Of a stretch of DNA of 64,000 nt, positions 36,987 to 45,404 are shown piece by piece. Position numbers and translations under genes: made by a program. The notes under the pieces are model-generated. The model saw nothing but the letters and a program-made list of their open reading frames with translations, did not search any database and was not told the DNA's origin. The stretch's first letter is position 1. Each line of letters begins with the position of its first letter. This DNA comes from CAVSJR01 sp963728285 (lineage in GTDB: Bacteria > Actinomycetota > UBA4738 > HRBIN12), in NCBI GenBank assembly GCA_963728285.1, contig CAVSJR010000004.1, forward strand, positions 1 through 64,000. The letters run 5' to 3'.

Positions 36987-38022
36987 GTGGGCCGGTTCGT
37001 CCTTCACGTCGATCTCGACCAGTTCATCGCGGCCGTCGAGGTCCTTCGCCGGCCCGACCTGCGCGACGTCCCCGTCGTCGTCGGCGGCGACGGTGATCCC
37101 ACGAAGCGCGGGGTGGTCTCGACGGCCTCCTACGAGGCGCGCAGGTTCGGGATCAGATCCGGGATGCCGCTGCGAACGGCGGCGCGGCGCTGTCCCGAGG
37201 CGGTGTTCCTGCCCGTCGACGCCGAGGCGTATCACGAGGCATCCGGCAAGGTCATGCGGACGCTTCGGACGTTTCCGGCGGTCGTCGAGGTCGCCGGGTG
37301 GGACGAGGCCTACCTCGACGTCGAGGCCGAGGATCCCGAGGCGCTCGCCGCCGAGATCCAGCGCGCGGTCCTCGGCGCCACGGGGCTGTCGTGCTCGGTC
37401 GGCATCGGCGACAACAAGCTCCGGGCGAAGATCGCGTCGGACATGAGGAAGCCGGGCGGCGTCTTTCGCCTCACCAGGAGCAACTGGCGCACCGTCATGG
37501 AGGGGCGCCCCACCGAGGCGCTGTGGGGGATCGGGCGCAAGACGGCCGGGCGGCTCGCCGAGGCCGGGCTCCACACCGTCGGGGACCTCGCCCGCGCCGA
37601 CGTGGAGGCGCTCGCCGCGGCCTTCGGGCCGAGCACCGGCCCGTGGCTGCGGAGCCTCGCCGAGGGCGAGAGCACCTGGAAGGTGTCGTCGGATCCCCAC
37701 GTCGCGAAGGGACGGGGGAAGGAGCGGACCTATCAGCGGGACATCGGCGATCGCGAGGAGATCGTGCGCGGAGATCGGCAGGCTCTCGCGCGAGCTCGCG
37801 GCCGAGATCGGCGCCGACGGACGACCCGTCGCTCGCGTCGTCGTGAAGGTGCGATTCGCGCCGTTCTTCACGCACACCCACGGCGTCTCGCTCGCTCGTC
37901 CGACGGCGGACCCGCAGGCGATCGAACGGGGAGCGATGTCGGCGCTCGACCGGTTCGATCTGGACCGGCCCGTTCGACTCCTCGGGGTCCGCGTCGAGTT
38001 CGCGTCCCAGCCGAGTGATTGA
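36987..38022 (+). CDS. dinB: DNA polymerase IV, Y family (one frameshift)
   Basis: About 345 residues. Palm motif LHVDLDQFIAAVE carries the first metal site, with VVVGG and STASYEARRFGIRSGMP typical of the family. The second acidic site is GWDEAYLDVE, where most members have S-x-DE-x-YLD, then CSVGIGDNKLRAKIAS. A little-finger domain follows. A +1 shift near 37772 changes frame from EEIVR to EIGRLSRELAAEIGADGRP, ending RVEFASQPSD at TGA 38020-38022. It performs error-prone lesion bypass. GTG 36987 has TAGGGT 8 bases upstream, a possible leaderless -10. There is no SOS box here. Confidence 0.88.
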
Positions 38023-38046
38023 GGACTCGCGTCCGACGCAGCAGCC

Positions 38047-38821
38047 TCAGGCCGAGACCACGATGGTCCCGCGCATATCGGGATGGATGGCGCACACGTA
38101 GGGGTATTCGCCGGCGTCGGCGAATCGCACGGCGAAGCCCTCGCCCGGCGCGATCGGGCCCGAGTCGAACGATCCGTCCTCCGAGGTCACCGTGTGCTCG
38201 GTCGGGTCGTCGTTCACCCAGCTCACCCGCGTGCCGGCGGCGACCTCCAGCGAGGGTTCGGCGAAGGCGAAGCCCGAGATGCTCACCGCCTTCGCGTCCG
38301 AGCGCTCCTCGAGGACGAACGGCGCGCCGCGGCGAACCGTCAGCAGGCCCTCCATCCCGAGGTCGTCGTGCCCGTCGACGATGCACTCGAACTTGTAGAC
38401 GCCGGGAGCGAGCGACACCGTGAGTCGTTGACGCTGCGCGGGCTGCAGGAGCCCCGTCTCCGCCTTGAAACCGTCGGAGCTGCCGGGTCCGCTGTTGTCC
38501 TGCTCCCTCCTCGGCCTCGATCTCGAAGCCGTGTGCCACGGTCCCCCGGTTCTCCACCGCGAACGTGACCCGCCCCGGCCGAAGCGGCTCGGCCTCGAGC
38601 GTGACGGCCCATTCGCCGAGCGACACGTCGAGCCCATTCGCCTTCGGATCCACGCGACCGCGCGACGCGGCGTCGTCGCCGGAGGATGGATCGCCGCCGG
38701 CATCGAAGGAACGTGGCGTCGCGGATCGAGGACGAGCGGGATCGCCGCTTCCCGGGGCGGCGTCGGCCGAGCATGCGGCCAGCCCCAGCACGAGCGCGAT
38801 GGATGCGACGACGGTCCTCAC
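38047..38821 (-). CDS. two-domain cupredoxin lipoprotein (one frameshift)
   Basis: About 257 residues. A lipoprotein signal (VLGLAACSAD) and a Ser/Pro/Gly linker precede two tandem blue-copper folds. Domain 1 has VAHGFEIE and then CIVDGHDDLGM; domain 2 has TEHTVTSED and then YVCAIHPDMRG. Each supplies the His...Cys-x-His-x-Met set of a type 1 copper site. A +1 shift near 38506 in the first domain (EIEAEE to EQDNSGPG) is bridged. It is a membrane-anchored electron carrier. GTG 38821 has TAGCGT about 7 bases upstream, suggesting a leaderless transcript. Confidence 0.83.
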
Positions 38822-38928
38822 GGCGACGACGCTAGCCGGCCGCCGTCCTAAGGCCCGGTCAGCCGCTCGTTAGGAGCCGGTAAACGAACCTCGGGGAAGA
38901 GGAGCGAAGCTCGAGAGTCGCATCGGGG

Positions 38929-40440
38929 TCATGTCGTGGCCGCATCCAGGAGGCGGGACGCCGTCCGCTGCCACGACCATTCGCGGGCGACGAACTCGTT
39001 GACCTGCGCCCCGAGTCGGTCTCGCTCCTCCTTCGGCAGCGACAGCAGCCGGTCGATGCCGTCGGCGATCCTCGACGTGGCGCCCGGGCCGGGCTGGAAC
39101 GAGAAGAGCCCCGGACGGTCGACGGCATCCTCGAGCGCCGACGCCACCTCCGCGAGGCCCGAGTGGCGGGCGACGAGCGGGAGGGCTCCTGCTGCCGCGC
39201 CCTCGATGGCGACCATCCCGAAGGCCTCCTCGAGGATGGAGGGCACGAGGAGGACGTCCATCGCCGCGAGCGCGCTGGGCGCGTAACGATGATCGAGCCG
39301 GCCGGTGAAGATCGTCGGCCCGCTCCCTTCGGCGAGCTCCCCGGCCGACGGCTCGACGGGCAATCCTCCCGGGTCCCGCAGCCAGGCGAGCGCGTCGGCA
39401 TCCCTCGTCCGCAGCGCGATGTCGAGGGCGGTCAGCCATTCCCGGTGCAGGCCGAACCCGACGATGAGCGAGGCCGGCCGGTGCCTCGACAGGCGCGCGG
39501 CCGCCATCGCGAGCTCGACGCCCTTCTGCGGAATGAGCTTGCCGAAGTAGCCGACGATCGGGTCCGGCGTCGAGGCCAGTTCCCGCAGGCGGCCCGCGGC
39601 ATCGGGATCGGGAACCCGTTGGTCGTACGCGTGGGCGAGGTCGTCGAGCGCTCGGACATCTCCGGCTGCCATCGCGCGCTCCACCTCGTCGTCGACCGAC
39701 GAGGGCCGCCCGGCCGAGACATCGGGGTCCCGATCCAGCCGGGTCGCGACCTCGAGGAGGGCCTCGACCCGGGGCCGGGGTCGAAACGCGTGGACCTCCA
39801 CGCCGGGAGAAACCGTCGCGACGCGATCGATGCCGGGAACGAGCTCGAGGCATCTGCGAATCACGTCGGAGCTCGCGCCCACCACGACCCGCGCGGCCGT
39901 CAAGCCCTCTCGCGCGAGCTCCAGATATCTCGCCTGCACCCGCATGGCGTACTCGATGTCGCTGCCGTGGATCTTGGCGACGAACGATCCGGATCCCAGG
40001 GCGCGCCTCGCGACGACCGCGCCGGGGACGGCATGCCCCGAGATCACGGCGTCACTGCGGTGCCAGTCGGCGGCGGCCCGGAGGGCGTCGACGTTGCGGT
40101 CGAGGTATCGCTCGAGCTCGTCGGCATCCAGATCGACGAACGTCGTGACCTCGAAGCCCTCGTACTCGTCGGCCACGAAGACCGGCAGCATCCTTCCGAT
40201 CTCCGGCCGCAGCAACACGCAGCTGCCCGCAGCGGACCTCTCCTTCGACCCCACGATGGACACCCCGCCGGGCCCGACCGTCCCCCACGCGTCGATCCAC
40301 GGGTAGCGCTCCGGGTGGCCCTCCTGGCAGAGCAGGAGGACGTCGTGGCCCTCGGCGGCGAGCACCTCGGCCAGCCTGGCCGTGTAGACGTTGGACCCCG
40401 AGCCCTCCAGGAGCCATCCGTGCCAGATCAGCACCCGCAC
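38929..40440 (-). CDS. GT4 family glycosyltransferase
   Basis: 503 residues of GT-B fold. The N-terminus is VRVLIWHGWLLEGSGSNVY with the G-S-x-x-x-Y acceptor loop and the IHGSDIEYA segment. The C-domain has VGYFGKLIPQKGVELAM and the nucleotide-sugar motif LEEAFGMVAIEGAAAG (E-x7-E). Around residues 260-300 an acidic insert (SSVDDEVERAMAAGDV) lengthens it beyond the usual 380-420. It may act in cell-surface glycan or glycolipid synthesis. GTG 40440 has a G-rich sequence upstream. It has no frame breaks. Confidence 0.88.
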   Translation of the reverse strand: MRVLIWHGWLLEGSGSNVYTARLAEVLAAEGHDVLLLCQEGHPERYPWIDAWGTVGPGGVSIVGSKERSAAGSCVLLRPEIGRMLPVFVADEYEGFEVTTFVDLDADELERYLDRNVDALRAAADWHRSDAVISGHAVPGAVVARRALGSGSFVAKIHGSDIEYAMRVQARYLELAREGLTAARVVVGASSDVIRRCLELVPGIDRVATVSPGVEVHAFRPRPRVEALLEVATRLDRDPDVSAGRPSSVDDEVERAMAAGDVRALDDLAHAYDQRVPDPDAAGRLRELASTPDPIVGYFGKLIPQKGVELAMAAARLSRHRPASLIVGFGLHREWLTALDIALRTRDADALAWLRDPGGLPVEPSAGELAEGSGPTIFTGRLDHRYAPSALAAMDVLLVPSILEEAFGMVAIEGAAAGALPLVARHSGLAEVASALEDAVDRPGLFSFQPGPGATSRIADGIDRLLSLPKEERDRLGAQVNEFVAREWSWQRTASRLLDAATT

Positions 40441-40522
40441 CCGATCATTCCCCCGTTGTGGCCGAGCCGGCCGTTCACATCGAATCGGAACCGGTTCCGC
40501 GGACGCTTGAGAGGGCGCCTCC

Positions 40523-42097
40523 TCAGCCGCGGACGGTGAAGTCCCCGCCGGCGAGCAACTTGTAGCTGTCGTCCTGGAGCAGGTACACGCTGTAGTCGCC
40601 GGGCTTGAGCGGCCAGGGCCCGTGCGCGTCGTCGTCGAACGTGGCCGAGCCCTCGATGGCGGCGTCCGTATAGTTCCACATGATGTAGTAGGCGACGTGC
40701 GGGTCGGCGCCCCGCTTGTAGATCCCGATCCAATCCGCGCGGTTGCCCGGCGCCGCGTGCCACTCCACGTCGATCGGCCGCCCCTCCTCGTAGGTTGGCT
40801 GTACCGTGTCGATCTCCGGGCCGGCCCCTGCCCCCCGGACCCAGAAGGGGATGCGGGCGAGCTCATCGTCGGTAGACGACAGCAGCACCGCCTCGTAGCT
40901 TCCGGGCTCCCATCCGGCGGTGGAGAAGGGTCGCGTCCCGTCGGTCTTCGCGCCCTCCGCGGGCTGTTCGGCTACGTCCCCGGCGCCCGGTGCCTCGCCC
41001 TCCGGCACGACGACGACGCGTCCGGCGTCTCCATCCGGCGCATGGTAGGTCACTCGCGCATCGTCGCCGACCTCGACCAAGCGCTGTTCCACGGCGACGA
41101 ACGCCGGGGGATCCGCCGGCGTGACGTCGAAGGTCGACACCGTTGCGCGGTGGTCGGTGGGCCACTGCGGAATCTCGATTTCGACGCCGGCGCCCCCCGG
41201 CTCGCCGACGAGCACGCTTCCCGTGGTCTTCGCCGGCCCCCCCGCGTACACGAAGTCGATTCGGTCGGCGGCCGCGCCGTTGCGGGCCGGGTTGTATCCC
41301 TTCCCCCGCCGAGCCGCCGGCCACGTGATGCCCTGGTCCGCCACCGGGTCGGGGTGCGCCTCCCTGTAGGAGTCGTGGAGGCCGGCTTGCTCGACCGCCT
41401 CGCTCACCGGCCAGTCCAGCGGGAATCGCACGTGGTCGCGGAGCCCGACGGTCTCCGGTGTCCAGTCCAGGTGCGACGGGGCGTTGAAGTCGCCGGCGAG
41501 GAAGACCGGCATGCCCTGCTCGGCGAGGGCCGACACGGCGTCGAGCGAGGGTTCAACGGCCGGCAGACGCAGGTTCCGCTCGATCTCCATCACCTCCTCG
41601 GGCTTCGCGTCGTTGCGTTCGATCTGAAACGGACCGTAGCGCGTCGACGGGAGGTGGACGTTGCCGATGGCCACGACGCGACCGGGTCGCACGGCGACGT
41701 AGGTATAGAGGCCGTCGCTCTCGGGGGGCGCGAGCAGCGGAAAGCGGGAGGCGAGCTGCAAGCCGGCGTCGTAGTACGGCCATCCGAGCTCCGCGGCGAG
41801 GCGGGGCATCATGCCGTAGGCCTCCTCGATCGCGACGACGTCGGCGTCGGCGGCCTGGATGGCCTCGACGACGCTTGAGTCCACGTTGTTGCCGCCGTAC
41901 TCGATGTTGAACTCCATGACGTTCAGCTCGAGCGTCTGCGACGCATCGCCTGCGGGCGTGTCGTCGCCCTCGCCGCCACTCGTGCAGGCGGCCATCGCCA
42001 GCAGGAGCAGGAGCACCGCCGTCGCTGCGACGCGCAGTCGTCGCGTGGCGACCGGACGGTGAGCGTTGTTCATCCGTGAGGCTCGGGTGACGATCAT
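40523..42097 (-). CDS. secreted endonuclease/exonuclease/phosphatase-family lipoprotein with C-terminal beta domain
   Basis: 524 residues. The lipobox is LLLLAMAACTSG. The catalytic DNase I-like fold shows MEFNIEYGG (Asn), VVAIEEAYG (Glu), AIGNVHLPS (His), FLAGDFNAPSH (Asp-x-Asn) and PTDHRATVSTF (Asp-His), so all core residues are present. The last 180 residues form two beta modules, the last one SKICH-like (WIGIYKRG ... PLKPGDYSVYLLQDDSYK). It probably hydrolyses phosphodiesters or phosphoinositol-like lipids outside the cell. ATG 42097 or 42073 are both possible starts. Confidence 0.87.
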   Translation of the reverse strand: MIVTRASRMNNAHRPVATRRLRVAATAVLLLLLAMAACTSGGEGDDTPAGDASQTLELNVMEFNIEYGGNNVDSSVVEAIQAADADVVAIEEAYGMMPRLAAELGWPYYDAGLQLASRFPLLAPPESDGLYTYVAVRPGRVVAIGNVHLPSTRYGPFQIERNDAKPEEVMEIERNLRLPAVEPSLDAVSALAEQGMPVFLAGDFNAPSHLDWTPETVGLRDHVRFPLDWPVSEAVEQAGLHDSYREAHPDPVADQGITWPAARRGKGYNPARNGAAADRIDFVYAGGPAKTTGSVLVGEPGGAGVEIEIPQWPTDHRATVSTFDVTPADPPAFVAVEQRLVEVGDDARVTYHAPDGDAGRVVVVPEGEAPGAGDVAEQPAEGAKTDGTRPFSTAGWEPGSYEAVLLSSTDDELARIPFWVRGAGAGPEIDTVQPTYEEGRPIDVEWHAAPGNRADWIGIYKRGADPHVAYYIMWNYTDAAIEGSATFDDDAHGPWPLKPGDYSVYLLQDDSYKLLAGGDFTVRG

Positions 42098-42288
42098 GCA
42101 CGGAAGATAGCCTGCGCGCGCCTCCGAGGCCAGCGCCATCCACGAGGACCCCGCTCCAACTGTTCATCGACGGGCTTCCCCGCGTTCACCCGGCCGTCAT
42201 GGCGTGGACGTCCGCTCCGGGGACGCTGATGTCGATGAAGACCAGCGCACCGGCCACGACGGAGGCCGGACCGGAGAAAGGGAGGCGC

Positions 42289-42492
42289 ATGGAGAACCGA
42301 GCGACGGCACTCGCCCCGTGGGCCGGGTGGATCGCGGGGATCGCGCTGTCATGGACGACGTCGGGCATCGTGGCCGCGGGCGCGTGGTGGCTGCTCTACT
42401 GGCCCGCCATCCTCGGCATCGCCGTGGCGTACTCGAGGCTCGAGGAGCACCGGCAGGCCGAGGTCGCGGCCGACTCGATGCTTCGCTCCTGA
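42289..42492 (+). CDS. small membrane protein (67 residues)
   Basis: ATG 42289 follows GGGAGGCGC at good spacing. The protein has two hydrophobic stretches (WAGWIAGIALSWTTSGIVAAGAWWLLYWPAI, about residues 12-42, broken by SWTTSG) and a charged C-terminal helix (SRLEEHRQAEVAAD). I do not recognise a family. It is followed by a strong hairpin, which supports a real transcript end. Confidence 0.6.
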   Translation: MENRATALAPWAGWIAGIALSWTTSGIVAAGAWWLLYWPAILGIAVAYSRLEEHRQAEVAADSMLRS

Positions 42493-42511
42493 GGCATCGC
42501 GAGAGAATCTC

Positions 42512-42538
42512 GAGGGGCGGCGAGTCCCGTCGCCCCTC
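42512..42538 (+). terminator. hairpin terminator after the small membrane protein
   Basis: Arms GAGGGGCG (42512-42519) and CGCCCCTC (42531-42538) pair perfectly, extendable by a G-T and a C-G pair to a 7-base loop. There is no T tract, as is common in high-GC actinobacteria. It begins 20 bases after the stop. Confidence 0.6.
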
Positions 42539-42646
42539 ACGCGTGTTCACCCCACCGAACCGAGGCTCCATGGCTTTGCCTCAGGGCGTCAGCGGAGCCG
42601 CCGATCGCGGCGTAGGATCGTCGAAGGGAAGCCCGAGGAGGCAGCC

Positions 42647-43093
42647 ATGCGACGATATCTCGTTGTCGCGAACCAGACCCTCGGCGGCTCACACCTCGTC
42701 GACGCCGTGCAAGCCCGACTTCGCGCCGGGCCGTGTCGGTTCCACGTCCTCGTTCCGGCGTCTCCGATCCACGAGCGGGCGACGTGGATCGAGGGAGAGG
42801 CACAAGGCGTGGCGCTCCGGCGGCTCCGCACGGCGCTCGATCGGTTTCGGGAACTGGGCGCGGACGCCGACGGCGGGGTCGGGGATCACCGTCCGATGGA
42901 CGCGATCGACGATGCGCTTCGAGACGACGGACCCTTCGACGAGATCATCATCTCGACGCTGCCCCCGGGCAGTTCGCGATGGCTGAAGCTCGACCTGCCC
43001 CATCGGGTCGAGGCCGCATACCGCGTGCCGGTCACCCACGTCGTGGGCCAGCCCGAACCGGCAGGGACGGGAAGTTCGCCGCCATCCGCTTGA
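42647..43093 (+). CDS. universal-stress-like small protein (148 residues)
   Basis: An alpha/beta protein opening MRRYLVVANQTLGGSHLVDA, followed by CRFHVLVPASPIHERATW, a helix RRLRTALDRFRELGADADGG and FDEIIISTLPPGSSRWLKLD with PVTHV at the end. The last segments resemble the phosphate-binding end of universal stress proteins. Actinobacteria have many such proteins of unknown function. ATG 42647 has GAGGAGG upstream, and TAGGAT at 42613-42618 may be the -10. Confidence 0.75.
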   Translation: MRRYLVVANQTLGGSHLVDAVQARLRAGPCRFHVLVPASPIHERATWIEGEAQGVALRRLRTALDRFRELGADADGGVGDHRPMDAIDDALRDDGPFDEIIISTLPPGSSRWLKLDLPHRVEAAYRVPVTHVVGQPEPAGTGSSPPSA

Positions 43094-43117
43094 CTTTCGA
43101 ACATGTGTTCGATACGA
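43089..43117 (+). promoter_or_regulatory. promoter TTGACT-N17-TACGAT of the HNH nuclease gene
   Basis: TTGACT (43089-43094) and TACGAT (43112-43117) are separated by exactly 17 bases, giving a transcript start about 10 bases before the GTG at 43137. The whole spacer is occupied by a LexA-type box, so repressor binding would block the polymerase. Confidence 0.75.
43096..43111. promoter_or_regulatory. SOS (LexA) box
   Basis: TCGAACATGTGTTCGA is a perfect 16-base palindrome matching the Gram-positive/mycobacterial SOS consensus CGAAC-N4-GTTCG. It fills the spacer of the promoter for the DUF222/HNH gene. In Mycobacterium tuberculosis several 13E12-repeat (DUF222/HNH) genes are LexA-regulated, so the pairing of box and gene family is meaningful. 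Confidence 0.85.
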
Positions 43118-43136
43118 TGAATGTCCCTCCTCCCCC

Positions 43137-44290
43137 GTGACCCCATGTGAGGTCGGGGTGCACGACCGCGACGAGCAAACCGACGACGAGCTGATCGAGG
43201 GCATCGACGCCTGCCATGCCCGAGCCTGCGATGCCCAGCGAGCGATGTTCGAGGCGATCGCGAAGGGTGATCGCCGGGAGCTGTGGCGGAACTGGGGTGC
43301 CCGAGACATGGCCCACTGGCTCTCCATGCGCTACGGGATCTCCCACTGGAAGGCCCTTCGCTGGATCGCGGCCTCGCATGCCCTGGGGGACCTGCCTCGG
43401 ATCTCCGCAGGCCTTCGCCTGCGGTGACCTGTCGGTCGACAAGGTCGTGGAGCTCTGCCGGTTCGCCACCCCCGAGACCGAGGAAAGGCTCCTTGCCTGG
43501 GCGGGTGGGGTCTCGTGTGCGGCCATCCGTCGCAGAGGGGATCTTGTTGCCGCAGGATCGATCGAGGAGACGGTCGATGCCGAGCGTGCCCGCTTCGTGT
43601 CCTGGTGGTGGTCCGACGACGGCAGGCGCTTCGGGCTTGCCGCGGAGCTTCCCGCCGCCTCCGGGGCGGTGGTGGCACGGGCGCTCGGACGAGCGGCCGA
43701 GCGAGTGCCTCAGATGCCGGGAGAAGACGATGCCTCCTCCGCCGAGGCCAGACGGGCCGATGCCCTGGTGGCGCTGTGCTCTTCTCGCCTGGGGTCCGAT
43801 CCCGATCCGGATCGGGCCACGGTGGTGGTGCATGCCCCCCTGGCATCCCTGGAGACAGGGCCGTGGAGGAGCATCACTCGAAGACGGCGGGGTGGCACAT
43901 CCCGAGACCGCCCGCCGCCTTGCCTGTGACGCTCGGATCCAGACGGTGATCGAGGACGAGCACGGCCAGCCTCTTGCGCTCGGTCGGATCTCGAGGGAGC
44001 CGTCTGCGGCCATGGTGCGCCAGCTTCGCTATCGCGACACCGAGTGCCGGTTCCCAGGGTGTGGGGCCCGACAGTTCACGCAGGCTCATCACATCGTGTG
44101 GTGGAAGCGAGGAGGGACCACCGACCTCGCAAACCTGGTGTTGATCTGCACCTTTCACCACAAGCTCGTGCACGAGCACGGCTGGGAGCTCCGCCGGGAC
44201 CCGAGCGGTGAGGTCCGGTGGTTCCGTCCCGGCGGTGCTCCCTACCACGCGGGTCCGGATCCACCCCGACAGGAGGTGCTCGGGGCATGA
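43137..44290 (+). CDS. DUF222/13E12-family HNH endonuclease (two frameshifts)
   Basis: About 383 residues. The N-terminal DUF222 helical domain (AIAKGDRRELWRNWGARDMA, HWLSMRYGIS, LSVDKVVELCRFATPETEE) is followed by HPETARRLACDARIQTVIED. The C-terminal HNH domain has CRFPGCGARQFTQAHHIVWW and ANLVLICTFHHKLVHEHGW, with zinc cysteines and catalytic histidines. +1 shifts near 43405 and 43868 join three frames. GTG 43137 lies just downstream of a promoter whose spacer is a perfect SOS box, so induction by DNA damage is predicted. Its physiological role is unknown in this family. Confidence 0.87.
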
Positions 44291-44385
44291 GTGTGGGGCG
44301 GCATGGTCACGTGAAGCGTGCGCGCGGCGACCGCGGGTGCCCCGGTGGCTCCATCGCCGGTGGGCGCGCTCGATGCGCTGAACTC

Positions 44386-45327
44386 TTAGTGACAGCGGCC
44401 GCGGCCGGAGTCGAGGATGCGGCCGGAATCGTTGATGAACGCCCAGCTGTAATCCGTCGCTCGCAGCCGGAGCCGGAGGACGCCGAATTGCTCGAGTCGA
44501 ATTCGGCTGCCGCTGCGCGCGGAGTCGAAGTCCTGGAGGCTCTTTCCGCCCGTCCCTACGATGAACGTTCGGATGCCGTTCGAGTCGACCTCTCCCCGCC
44601 GGTTGAGTGGCGCGAGCCGCTCGTACTGATGCATGTGTCCGGCGAGCCAGACATCGACGCCCCGGTCCTTCGCGATGTTCCAGAGGTCATCGAGGATGGC
44701 GGCGTTGCCCCCGCTCGCGAAGCGGGGAATATGGGAGTAGACGAGCTGGCACCTGCCTCGCGCGTCGGCGAGGTCGCGGGCGAGCCACGCCGCCTGTGGC
44801 GAATTCCCGCCGCACGGCACCCAGGCGCAGTTCGAGTTCAGCGCGGCGAGGTGCCAGCCGCCGACGGTATAGGAGTAGTAGCCCCGGGGTCCGTGCGCCC
44901 GCGCCCCGAAGAAGTCGAAGTATCCCGCGGCATCCCCGGCGGGATCCTCGTAATCGTGGTTGCCCGGAACCGGGAAGGTCCGCGAGCGGTCGAGCCTCCC
45001 CCAGCTCGGAGCGTAGCTGTCTCGATACTGCCCGAGGGTTCCGCGCTCGTACTGATTGTCGCCCAGCGGAAGCACCGCGTCGTAGCTCTTCGAGAGGATC
45101 AGGTTCGACGTCGCGCGCATGCGGCAGGCGCCGGAGGTGCCCGCCCCATCGTTGAACGATCCGCTGTTCGGGTCGCACGCGATATCGCCGGCCGCGAAGA
45201 TCGTGACCCCGGCCGCCCGGGCTTGGCGAGGGGCGCCGGGGGCCACGCACATCGCCGCCGCCATCGAGGCGACGGCGAGCGTGGACGCGAGCCATCGTCG
45301 AGTCCTCGAGGGGCGCTGCGCGGGCAT
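44386..45327 (-). CDS. secreted calcineurin-like metallophosphoesterase
   Basis: 313 residues. A signal peptide (LASTLAVASMAAAMCVAPGAP) is followed by the complete metallophosphoesterase signature: FAAGDIACD, LPLGDNQYERG, VPGNHDYEDP, YSHIPRFASG and LAGHMHQYERL. Family resemblance is to purple-acid/alkaline phosphodiesterases of soil Actinomycetota. It ends with a beta sheet, FGVLRLRLRATDYSWAF. It is co-directional with the larger DNRLRE phosphoesterase 78 bases upstream and probably co-transcribed with it. Substrate (organic phosphate, DNA, nucleotides) is unknown. Confidence 0.9.
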   Translation of the reverse strand: MPAQRPSRTRRWLASTLAVASMAAAMCVAPGAPRQARAAGVTIFAAGDIACDPNSGSFNDGAGTSGACRMRATSNLILSKSYDAVLPLGDNQYERGTLGQYRDSYAPSWGRLDRSRTFPVPGNHDYEDPAGDAAGYFDFFGARAHGPRGYYSYTVGGWHLAALNSNCAWVPCGGNSPQAAWLARDLADARGRCQLVYSHIPRFASGGNAAILDDLWNIAKDRGVDVWLAGHMHQYERLAPLNRRGEVDSNGIRTFIVGTGGKSLQDFDSARSGSRIRLEQFGVLRLRLRATDYSWAFINDSGRILDSGRGRCH

Positions 45328-45404
45328 CCGCCGAAAGGTATCCTTCGAAGCAACCCCGGAGCCTCGGCCGTTCGGCTAGTTCCCGAGGCGAACGTCCAGG
45401 TTTG

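Noticed and set aside
43137..44290. DUF222/HNH gene as part of a mobile element or group II intron remnant
   Set aside because: No inverted repeats, reverse transcriptase, integrase or target duplication is visible nearby. It stands as a single SOS-regulated gene.
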